Of a stretch of DNA of 64,000 bases, positions 27,732 to 35,075 are shown piece by piece; position 1 is the first letter of the stretch; every line of letters begins with the position of its first letter. Source of the stretch: Aureibaculum sp. 2308TA14-22 (GTDB taxonomy: Bacteria; Bacteroidota; Bacteroidia; Flavobacteriales; Flavobacteriaceae). The DNA is taken from positions 2,568,501 through 2,632,500 of the forward strand of contig NZ_JBEWXT010000001.1 of NCBI RefSeq assembly GCF_040538665.1, given 5' to 3'. The translations under genes and the position numbers were made by a program. The notes beneath the pieces were generated by a model that made no database searches, had not been told where the DNA came from, and saw only the letters and a list, made by a program, of their open reading frames with translations.

Positions 27732-27794
27732 TCCTATATTTATAATCTCTCAAAAGACTATAATAATTAAGTAGAATTTTCTATAAATATAGGA
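27732..27794. promoter_or_regulatory. 13-bp inverted repeat in GMC 2 / TIM-barrel divergent region
   Basis: TCCTATATTTATA (27732-27744) and TATAAATATAGGA (27782-27794) are exact reverse complements separated by 37 bp. They bracket the divergent promoter region: the left copy is 27 bp from the GMC 2 start and the right copy 7 bp from the TIM-barrel start. They may be paired operator sites or symmetrical leader elements. Confidence 0.45.
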
Positions 27795-27801
27795 TAATAA
27801 A

Positions 27802-28854
27802 ATGAAGACAATAAAAGGACCTGCTGTTTTTTTAGCACAATTTATGGGTGATGATGCTCCGTTCAACTCGTTAGACGGATTATGTAAATGGGCAAGTGAT
27901 TTAGGCTATAAAGGTATTCAAATCCCTACTTGGGAAACAAGACTAATAGATTTAGATAAAGCAGCTGAAAGCAAAACCTATTGCGATGAGTTAAAAGGCA
28001 AAATAAATTCTTATGGTTTAGAGATAACTGAGCTTTCAACACATCTTCAAGGTCAACTAGTAGCTGTGCATCCAGCCTATGATATTATGTTTGACAATTT
28101 TGCACCTGACAGCGTAAAAAACAACCCTAAAGAAAGGACTAAATGGGCAGTACAAACTGTTAAAAATGCTGCTATTGCCAGTAAACATCTAGGGTTAAAA
28201 GCACATGCCACATTTTCGGGAGCATTACTTTGGCACACGATGCATCCTTGGCCACAAAGACCTCCCGGATTGGTTGAAATGGGTTTTGAGGAATTAGCAA
28301 AAAGATGGTTGCCTATTTTAAATGTCTTTGACGAAAATGGTGTGGATGTTTGTTATGAAATTCATCCTGGAGAAGACCTTCATGATGGTGATACTTTTGA
28401 ACGCTTTTTAGGAGCAACAGGAAATCATAAGCGTGTAAATATTTTATACGACCCTTCCCATTTTGTATTACAACAATTAGATTATCTGGCCTATATAGAT
28501 CATTATCATGAGTTTATAAAATCTTTCCACGTAAAAGATTCTGAATTCAATCCTACAGGAAAAAAAGGAGCTTTTGGCGGATACAACAATTGGGGCGACA
28601 GAGCTGGACGCTATCGTTCTTTAGGTGATGGCCAAATAGATTTTAAAACTATTTTTTCGAAACTAACTCAATACGGATGTGATGTTTGGGCTGTAATGGA
28701 ATGGGAATGCTGCATTAAAAGCCCAGAGCAAGGAGCAAGAGAAGGTGCTGTTTTTATTAAAAATCACATTATTGAAGCCACAGAAAAAGCCTTTGATGAT
28801 TTTGCTGGGGCGGACATTGACAAAGAAAAACTAAAAAGAATACTAGGAATTTAA
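27802..28854 (+). CDS. cytosolic sugar isomerase/epimerase-like TIM barrel
   Basis: Xylose isomerase-like TIM-barrel protein of 350 residues with no export signal. Likely metal ligands lie in VCYEIHPGEDLHDG (E and H), ILYDPSHFVLQ (D and H), SFHVKDSEF and VMEWECC near the C-terminus, a full set for a divalent metal site. Proteins of this type are often annotated as sugar phosphate isomerase/epimerase. In keto-sugar pathways they act as epimerases, isomerases or lyases. It opens a short operon with two DUF1080 lipoproteins, 17 bp before the first, and is divergent from GMC 2. Confidence 0.88.
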   Translation: MKTIKGPAVFLAQFMGDDAPFNSLDGLCKWASDLGYKGIQIPTWETRLIDLDKAAESKTYCDELKGKINSYGLEITELSTHLQGQLVAVHPAYDIMFDNFAPDSVKNNPKERTKWAVQTVKNAAIASKHLGLKAHATFSGALLWHTMHPWPQRPPGLVEMGFEELAKRWLPILNVFDENGVDVCYEIHPGEDLHDGDTFERFLGATGNHKRVNILYDPSHFVLQQLDYLAYIDHYHEFIKSFHVKDSEFNPTGKKGAFGGYNNWGDRAGRYRSLGDGQIDFKTIFSKLTQYGCDVWAVMEWECCIKSPEQGAREGAVFIKNHIIEATEKAFDDFAGADIDKEKLKRILGI

Positions 28855-28871
28855 AAACCACCATAACACAA

Positions 28872-29609
28872 ATGAAAAAACTAACTATTATTTTACTTGC
28901 ATTACTTACTTTTTTGGCATGTAAAAACGAAAAAAAAGAGACTGCTCAGGTAGAAGAACCTAAAGCAGAAACTCAAATTATGGCTGAAAATACAAATGAG
29001 TGGATTACACTGTTTGATGGTAGCTCTATGGATGCTTGGCGGGGTTATTTAATGAATGATATGCCTTCAGGTTGGTCTATTGAAAATAATGCAATGGCAT
29101 TTACGCCTGTAAAAGGTGGTGGACAAGACATTATTACCAAGGAAAAGTTCGAAAATTTTGAATTATCCATAGAATGGAAAATTTCTGAGGGTGGTAACAG
29201 TGGTATATTTTGGGGGGTTTTAGAAGCTAAAGATGAAAAAATTTACGGATCTGCTTTAGAAGTTCAAGTGCTGGACAACCAAAGACATCCCGATGCCAAG
29301 AACGGAACGGATCGTCAGGCAGGAGCCTTATACGATTTGGTATCGCCTTCGAAAGATGTTTCTAATCCAGCCGGAGAGTGGAACAAAGCGGTAATCAAAA
29401 TTAATCACAAAACCAATGAAGGTTCTTCTACCTTAAACGGAACTATAATTGCTACTTTTCCGTTGCATGGAAAAAAATGGGATGAACTAGTTGCCAATTC
29501 CAAATTTAAAACCTGGGACAAATTCGCTAAAACACCAAATGGCCATATTGGCTTACAAGATCATAGTGACAAAGTTTGGTTTAGAAATATTAAAATTAGA
29601 AAATTATAA
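28872..29609 (+). CDS. DUF1080 (3-keto-disaccharide hydrolase family) lipoprotein B
   Basis: Lipoprotein of 245 residues; the lipobox is FLAC (C17), followed by a charged, Glu/Lys-rich linker of about 30 residues. The jelly-roll domain opens WITLFDGSSMDAWRGY and closes HIGLQDHSDKVWFRNIKI, with the family core EWKISEGGNSGIFWG and EVQVLDNQRHPDA. The NSGIF and LQDHSDKVWFRNI motifs are typical of the family's sugar-binding face. Its stop codon shares one base with the start of the next DUF1080 gene, so the two are translationally coupled. Confidence 0.9.
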   Translation: MKKLTIILLALLTFLACKNEKKETAQVEEPKAETQIMAENTNEWITLFDGSSMDAWRGYLMNDMPSGWSIENNAMAFTPVKGGGQDIITKEKFENFELSIEWKISEGGNSGIFWGVLEAKDEKIYGSALEVQVLDNQRHPDAKNGTDRQAGALYDLVSPSKDVSNPAGEWNKAVIKINHKTNEGSSTLNGTIIATFPLHGKKWDELVANSKFKTWDKFAKTPNGHIGLQDHSDKVWFRNIKIRKL

Positions 29610-30421
29610 TGTATAAAAATATTATTATCATCTTCGTTAGTTTAGCTCTTTTTGGATGTAAGGAATCCCTAAAAAAAGAAAGTGAAAGCGACACAAAAAT
29701 TGACACTTTACAACAAGTAGAAAACTTAGAAAAAGAACCTACTAAACCTGAAGAAACAGAAATTTGGGAGCCTAAGCCACCTAAAGTAAGTATAGATAAA
29801 AATGGTGTTCCTTCAGATGCCATAGTGCTATTTGATGGTAAAAATTTAGATGAATGGGTTGTCGATAGAGATTCGACTGAAGCAAAATGGACGCTCAATA
29901 AAGACGGAAGCATGACTGTTGTTAGTGGTTCAGGAAGTTTACAAACCAAACGAAATTTTGGCAGTATACAATTACACCTTGAATGGAAATCTCCAACCAA
30001 AATTGTTGGAGAAGGACAATCTAGAGCCAATAGTGGAGTGTTTATCCAAAAACGTTACGAAGTACAAATTTTAGACAATAACAATAATGACACTTATGTA
30101 AACGGTCAAGTTGGGGCTGTTTACAAACAATCCATTCCTGCTGTAAACGCCGCAGTTCCTACTGGAGAATGGAACAGTTATGATATTATTTTTCATGCCC
30201 CAAAATTTGACGCTGATGGCAAAAAAACAAAATCTGGAACTATCACTGTTTTACACAATGGCGTCTTAATTCAAGATCATTTTGAAATTCAAGGAGCTGT
30301 AGCCTTTATTGGTTGGCCAACCAATGAACCCCACGGCAAAGCTCCAATAATGTTACAAGACCATAATGATGGCAGCAAACCTAGTTTCAGAAATATTTGG
30401 GTCAGGGAATTAGATGATTGA
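29609..30421 (+). CDS. DUF1080 (3-keto-disaccharide hydrolase family) lipoprotein C
   Basis: Third DUF1080 lipoprotein of the island, 270 residues. The lipobox is LFGC (C16), followed by a long Glu/Lys/Pro-rich linker (about 17-70) that would hold the domain away from the membrane. The domain opens AIVLFDGKNLDEWV and closes IMLQDHNDGSKPSFRNIWV, with RANSGVFIQKRYEVQILDN in the core. The core and C-terminal motif group it with lipoprotein B. It starts inside the stop codon of that gene (1-bp overlap). The next gene, dtd, lies 30 bp further and may be read through. Confidence 0.9.
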   Translation: MYKNIIIIFVSLALFGCKESLKKESESDTKIDTLQQVENLEKEPTKPEETEIWEPKPPKVSIDKNGVPSDAIVLFDGKNLDEWVVDRDSTEAKWTLNKDGSMTVVSGSGSLQTKRNFGSIQLHLEWKSPTKIVGEGQSRANSGVFIQKRYEVQILDNNNNDTYVNGQVGAVYKQSIPAVNAAVPTGEWNSYDIIFHAPKFDADGKKTKSGTITVLHNGVLIQDHFEIQGAVAFIGWPTNEPHGKAPIMLQDHNDGSKPSFRNIWVRELDD

Positions 30422-30451
30422 TTGTTGACGCTAAAATAAATTTCATCAAAT

Positions 30452-30904
30452 TTGAAAGCCGTAATTCAAAGAGTAAACAAAGCATCCGTAACGGTTGATA
30501 ATAAGATTGTTTCTTCTATTGAAACCGGCTTGTTAGTTTTATTGGGCATAACCGAAAATGATTCACAACTGGATATTGAGTGGCTATCTAAAAAAATTCT
30601 AAACCTTAGAATTTTTAACGATGAGCATGGAGTAATGAATAAATCGTTGGTTGACATTAGCGGCGACATTATAATTGTAAGCCAATTTACATTGTTGGCA
30701 AGTACAAAAAAAGGGAATAGACCCTCTTATATTAAAGCAGCAAAACCTGAAATTGCAATCCCCATTTACAATCAATTTATCCAACATACAGAGGCAGCAT
30801 TTGGAAAAAAAGTAGGAACTGGTATTTTTGGTGCCGACATGAAAATTGAATTAGTAAACGACGGCCCAGTTACTATTGTTATTGATACAGAAAATAAATC
30901 ATAA
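30452..30904 (+). CDS. dtd: D-aminoacyl-tRNA deacylase
   Basis: Proofreading enzyme that removes D-amino acids (and glycine from tRNA-Ala) from charged tRNA in the cytoplasm; 150 residues, standard length. The two active-site motifs are SQFTLLAST and the C-terminal NDGPVTI, which contains the cross-subunit Gly-Pro motif. The start is TTG at 30452, giving the expected N-terminus MKAVIQRV. An in-frame stop lies at 30437-30439 with no ATG after it, so the non-ATG start is forced. It lies just behind the DUF1080 operon but has no functional tie to it. Confidence 0.95.
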   Translation: MKAVIQRVNKASVTVDNKIVSSIETGLLVLLGITENDSQLDIEWLSKKILNLRIFNDEHGVMNKSLVDISGDIIIVSQFTLLASTKKGNRPSYIKAAKPEIAIPIYNQFIQHTEAAFGKKVGTGIFGADMKIELVNDGPVTIVIDTENKS

Positions 30905-31000
30905 TATGATTTTTATCATAGAATAATTTTCACCTTAACACGTTATTTGTATTACAAATGAATTTGAATATAAACAACTCAAGCTAAGCACCATATTGTT

Positions 31001-32914
31001 ATGAATTTTAAAAAGTTACTGTTTTTTGTAGCCTTATTTTGCTTTCAATTTACTTTTTCACAAAATTTTGATTACAGTATTTTAGCTATCCCTGATAGTT
31101 TAAAACAGAATGCCAATTCAGTCGTGCTAAACTCAAATACAAAGATTACGTTGGAATCTTCTAAAAAAATGATTGTTTCTCGAAAAAAAGTGGTTGCTGT
31201 ACTCAATAAATTAGGGGATCGAAATTCCCAAATTGTAATACATTACGATTCTTCAAACGAGATAAAAAAAGTAAGAGCCTATGTTTACAATGCAATGGGC
31301 GTTGAGATAAAGGATATAAAAAAGCGTGATTTTACGGACAGAAGTGCTGCAGACGGCATTTCGTTATTTAATGATGGCAGGCTTATTTATTATAACTATG
31401 TACCTACTTCATATCCCTATACCATTTATTACGAGTACGAAGTAGAATCTTCTAACACTGCATTTATTCCAAGATGGTATCCTTATGCCTCATACCATCA
31501 AGGGGTGGTCAAAAGCAGTTATGAAATTACCTACCCAACTTACTTGAGCATCCAAAAAGCTGAAAAAAATTTTGAAAATTATACTATTGCCAAATCTACA
31601 AAGCCAAATACGCTCACTTACGAAATCAACAATTCTCCTGCCATTAAATATGAAGAATTATGCCCTTCATCATTAAAGATTATGCCTTGGTTAATTGTTG
31701 CCAGCAATAAATTTAGACTAGAAAATGTTGATGGTTCTGCTAATAATTGGACAGAATTTGGCAAATGGATGTACGACAACTTAATTGTAAGTCGAATGGC
31801 ATTGCCAGAAAGCACTAAAACTAAAGTAAAACAAATGGTCGATGGCATTGAAGATCCAGTTGAAAAAGCCAGAATCATATATGATTACGTACAAGAGAAA
31901 ACACGATATATAAGTGTACAGGTAGGTATTGGCGGTTGGATGCCAATGTTAGCAACAGATGTGGACAAATTAGGATATGGAGATTGTAAAGCTTTAACCA
32001 ATTACACAAAATCATTATTAGATGAAGTTGGAGTTGAATCATATCATGTGCTACTTTATGGCGGCCCTATTAAAAGCTTAGAAAAAGATTTAGCTTCTCC
32101 TCAGGGGAATCATATGATTTTATATGTTCCTTCTGACAAAAGGGATAATTGGTTAGAATGTACAAGTCAAATAGATCCTTTTGGTTATCAAGGCACTTTT
32201 ACTGATAATAGAGATGTACTTGTAATAACTCCAGAAGGTGGAAAATTAAAGCATACTGGTATTTATAAAACTGAAGATAGTTTTCAAAACACAAAGGCAA
32301 ATTATAAAATCAATAATGAGGGTAACATAGAAGCACAAATTAAGATTCGTTCGGGTGGAATTCAGTATAGTGACCATTTCATAATAGAAAATAAGTCAAA
32401 AAGAGATATTGAAGCACATTACAAATCTGATTATTGGTCATATGTCAATAATATAAATTTAAAAAATTATGCCTTTACAAACAATAGAGACAGCATAATT
32501 TTTACCGAAAATATTGAACTCGGTGCTTCAAAATATGCTTCTTTTAGCGGCGACAGAATGTTGTTTACTATAAACGCTTTTAACAGAGCATTAGATGTAC
32601 CCAAACGTTACCGCAACAGAAAACTGCCTTTTGAAATAGCACGTGGTTTTATTGATAAAGACGAATTCAAAATTTCATTACCTGCCGATTACAATATTGA
32701 AGCTCTACCTAACAACATTGATGTTAAAAATAAATTTGGGAGCTATACATTAAGCATAGAAAAAATTGACGAGAAAAACCTAAAATACACCCGCGTGTTC
32801 AAATTGAACGAGGGTCTTTATCCTGCCAAGGATTACAAAGCATATAGAGATTTTAGAAAAAAAATAGCAAAACAAGATAAAAACAAAATTGTACTTATAA
32901 AATCAACCCCGTAA
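31001..32914 (+). CDS. DUF3857 / transglutaminase-like secreted protein (site intact)
   Basis: Exported protein of 637 residues with signal peptide ending FTFSQ (residue 21). An N-terminal DUF3857 beta domain (about 50-215) is followed by a transglutaminase-like cysteine-protease fold (about 265-400). The C-terminal beta region is DUF2569-like. In the transglutaminase domain, C329 (GYGDCKALTNYT) and H371 (GNHMILYV) supply the Cys/His pair, so an active hydrolase or crosslinker is possible. These proteins are common in Bacteroidota as tandem pairs but their substrates are not established. A 34-bp gap precedes its paralogue. Confidence 0.85.
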   Translation: MNFKKLLFFVALFCFQFTFSQNFDYSILAIPDSLKQNANSVVLNSNTKITLESSKKMIVSRKKVVAVLNKLGDRNSQIVIHYDSSNEIKKVRAYVYNAMGVEIKDIKKRDFTDRSAADGISLFNDGRLIYYNYVPTSYPYTIYYEYEVESSNTAFIPRWYPYASYHQGVVKSSYEITYPTYLSIQKAEKNFENYTIAKSTKPNTLTYEINNSPAIKYEELCPSSLKIMPWLIVASNKFRLENVDGSANNWTEFGKWMYDNLIVSRMALPESTKTKVKQMVDGIEDPVEKARIIYDYVQEKTRYISVQVGIGGWMPMLATDVDKLGYGDCKALTNYTKSLLDEVGVESYHVLLYGGPIKSLEKDLASPQGNHMILYVPSDKRDNWLECTSQIDPFGYQGTFTDNRDVLVITPEGGKLKHTGIYKTEDSFQNTKANYKINNEGNIEAQIKIRSGGIQYSDHFIIENKSKRDIEAHYKSDYWSYVNNINLKNYAFTNNRDSIIFTENIELGASKYASFSGDRMLFTINAFNRALDVPKRYRNRKLPFEIARGFIDKDEFKISLPADYNIEALPNNIDVKNKFGSYTLSIEKIDEKNLKYTRVFKLNEGLYPAKDYKAYRDFRKKIAKQDKNKIVLIKSTP

Positions 32915-32948
32915 TATCCATATTCAGGAATTTGCAAAAAATAGAATT

Positions 32949-34958
32949 ATGAAAAAATCAGTCATTGTCTCATTATTAATGCTATTAAGTTATCAAATAA
33001 TAGCACAAGATGTGAAATTTGGAAAAGTATCTAAAGAAGAGTTAACAGAAAAAGTCTATCCACGAGATTCTTCTGCAAATGCTGCAATTTTGTATAAAAA
33101 AAGAAGGTCTTATTTTGAATATGATCAAGGTCGAGGTTTTAGACTCATGACAAATATACATGAACGTATTAAAATTTACAATAAGGAAGGCTATGATTGG
33201 GCAACGAAAAAAATATTATTATATCAAGGAGATGAACACGAAAGAGTTTCAATAAAAGCCAATACTTTTAATTTAGTAAATGGAAAAATAGAAAAAACAA
33301 AATTGAGCAAAAAAGATATTTTTGATGAGAATGTAAACAAATATTGGAAACGTGAAAAATTTACTATGCCCAACTTGACAGAGGGCAGTGTAGTTGAGTG
33401 GGAATATACTATTACTTCACCCTATTATACCCGTATTGAAGATATGGAATTACAGGCGTTTATACCTATAAAATATATAGAATCTAAAGTTGAAATGCCC
33501 GAATATTTTGTTTTTAAAAACGTAACCAAAGGCTTTTATCCAATCAATATAAACAGAACTAGTAAATCTTCAGCTATTACTTTTAACAACAAGCAAAGAA
33601 GTGGAGGTAGTGGTTTCTCAACCAACGAAACTAATTACAGCCAAAATAAATTAGATTATAAAACCAATATTATTGAATGTAAATTGCAAAATGTACCAGC
33701 TTTAAAAGAAGAGCCTTACGTAAATAACATAAATAATTACCTAACGGCTTTAAAGTTTGAATTGACCAGTATCAAATATCCTGATTCGCCAGTAAAATTT
33801 TATAATACTACTTGGGAAGATGTTACAAAAACTATTTACAAGAGCAGTAATTTTGGAGGTCAGTTAGATAAAAAATCACATTTTAAAGATGATTTAGATA
33901 GTCTAATTAATATGACCGCTCCCGATAATGAAAAAATTGCTAAAATTTTTCAATTTGTAAAACAAAAAATAAAATGGAACGATTACACTTCTATTTACAC
34001 TAAAGATGGGGTGAGAAAAGCTTATAAGGAAGGTGTAGGCAATGTTGCAGAAATTAATCTAAATTTAGTTTCAATGTTACGTGCTGCTAATTTAAAGGCT
34101 AACCCTATACTAATCAGTACCCGTTCTCATGGTATTCCTCTTTTTCCAACGCAAGAAGGGTTTAATTATGTAATTGCAGGTGTAGAAGTGCCTAATGGTA
34201 TTATTTTATTGGACGCTACCGAACCCTATAGCACACCCAATGTATTACCTCTACGGGATTTAAATTGGATGGGAAGAATTGTTAGAGAAAACGGGAGTTC
34301 AAATGAAGTAAACTTGTTCCCTTCAGTTCCTTCCAGAGAAACTGTTTTCATAATGGCTACAATTGATAGCGAAGGATTATTAGAAGGTACAGAACGATGC
34401 AGTTATGACAACTTATTGGCCTTAAATAAAAGGCTAAGGAATAATAATTTGGCCGAAAACGAATTGATTGGTAAATTAGAAAAAGACAATAATGATATTG
34501 AGATTGGTGATTTTAAACCAAAAAATAAAAATGATATTTATAAGCCAATATCATATCAATTTAGTTTTGAAAGTGATAACCAAGCTGAAATTATTGGTGA
34601 TAAAATATATTTTTCACCATTACTTTTTCATACAGAAAAAGAGAACCCTTTCAAATTAGAAAGCAGACAATTCCCAGTCGATTTTGGTGTACCTTTTCAA
34701 GAAAAATATAATATCTCAATCACAATACCAGAAGAATATCAGGTAGAATCATCTCCTGAAAGCATTGCCTTTTCTCTTCCAGATAACATCGGTTCATATC
34801 AATTTATATGTAAAGTAACAGGTAATAAATTACAAGTATCATCATCATTAAATATGAATACACCAATATTAGGTTCACAAAGTTATGCCGATTTAAAAGA
34901 GTTTTACAAACAAATGGTAGATAAACAGTTGGAAAAAGTGGTGCTGTCTAAAATTTAA
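32949..34958 (+). CDS. DUF3857 protein with degenerate transglutaminase site
   Basis: Paralogue of the preceding gene, 669 residues, with signal peptide ending QIIAQ (residue 20). The DUF3857 domain (about 60-250) and the transglutaminase-like fold (about 315-430) are present. The catalytic cysteine position reads GVGNVAEIN (V366 where the paralogue has C329), and the histidine position reads GFNYVIAGV. Both catalytic residues therefore appear lost. It may be a structural or regulatory partner of the active paralogue. Its stop codon overlaps the stop of the convergent 38-residue Feo gene by 4 bp (34955-34958). Confidence 0.85.
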   Translation: MKKSVIVSLLMLLSYQIIAQDVKFGKVSKEELTEKVYPRDSSANAAILYKKRRSYFEYDQGRGFRLMTNIHERIKIYNKEGYDWATKKILLYQGDEHERVSIKANTFNLVNGKIEKTKLSKKDIFDENVNKYWKREKFTMPNLTEGSVVEWEYTITSPYYTRIEDMELQAFIPIKYIESKVEMPEYFVFKNVTKGFYPININRTSKSSAITFNNKQRSGGSGFSTNETNYSQNKLDYKTNIIECKLQNVPALKEEPYVNNINNYLTALKFELTSIKYPDSPVKFYNTTWEDVTKTIYKSSNFGGQLDKKSHFKDDLDSLINMTAPDNEKIAKIFQFVKQKIKWNDYTSIYTKDGVRKAYKEGVGNVAEINLNLVSMLRAANLKANPILISTRSHGIPLFPTQEGFNYVIAGVEVPNGIILLDATEPYSTPNVLPLRDLNWMGRIVRENGSSNEVNLFPSVPSRETVFIMATIDSEGLLEGTERCSYDNLLALNKRLRNNNLAENELIGKLEKDNNDIEIGDFKPKNKNDIYKPISYQFSFESDNQAEIIGDKIYFSPLLFHTEKENPFKLESRQFPVDFGVPFQEKYNISITIPEEYQVESSPESIAFSLPDNIGSYQFICKVTGNKLQVSSSLNMNTPILGSQSYADLKEFYKQMVDKQLEKVVLSKI

Positions 34959-35071
34959 CACCCACAATCTGTATTACAAGCTTTACTTTTTTTAGATTTA
35001 AAAAAGAACTTTTTTATCAAAAAAAATAAAGCTAAAGCAACTGCAATATATACTAATGTAGACTGTATCAT
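34955..35071 (-). CDS. FeoB-associated Cys-rich membrane protein, 38 aa
   Basis: Very short membrane protein. It starts at ATG 35071 with MIQSTLVYIAVALALFFLIK, a single transmembrane helix, followed by a lysine-rich stretch and the tail KACNTDCGC (C32, C36, C38). This matches the layout of the FeoB-associated cysteine-rich membrane protein family. It begins 4 bp after the FeoB stop and would be cotranscribed with feoA-feoB. The cysteines may handle ferrous iron at the cytoplasmic or periplasmic mouth of FeoB, which is inference. Confidence 0.8.
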   Translation of the reverse strand: MIQSTLVYIAVALALFFLIKKFFFKSKKSKACNTDCGC

Positions 35072-35075
35072 TTTT

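Noticed and set aside
27706-27753. Longer N-terminus of GMC oxidoreductase 2
   Set aside because: The paralogue at 22018-23718 starts at the position matching 27705, and the extension overlaps the inverted repeat.
29596-30030. 144-codon minus-strand frame over the third DUF1080 gene
   Set aside because: It is a shadow of a clear DUF1080 coding sequence; no domain or signal peptide is recognisable.
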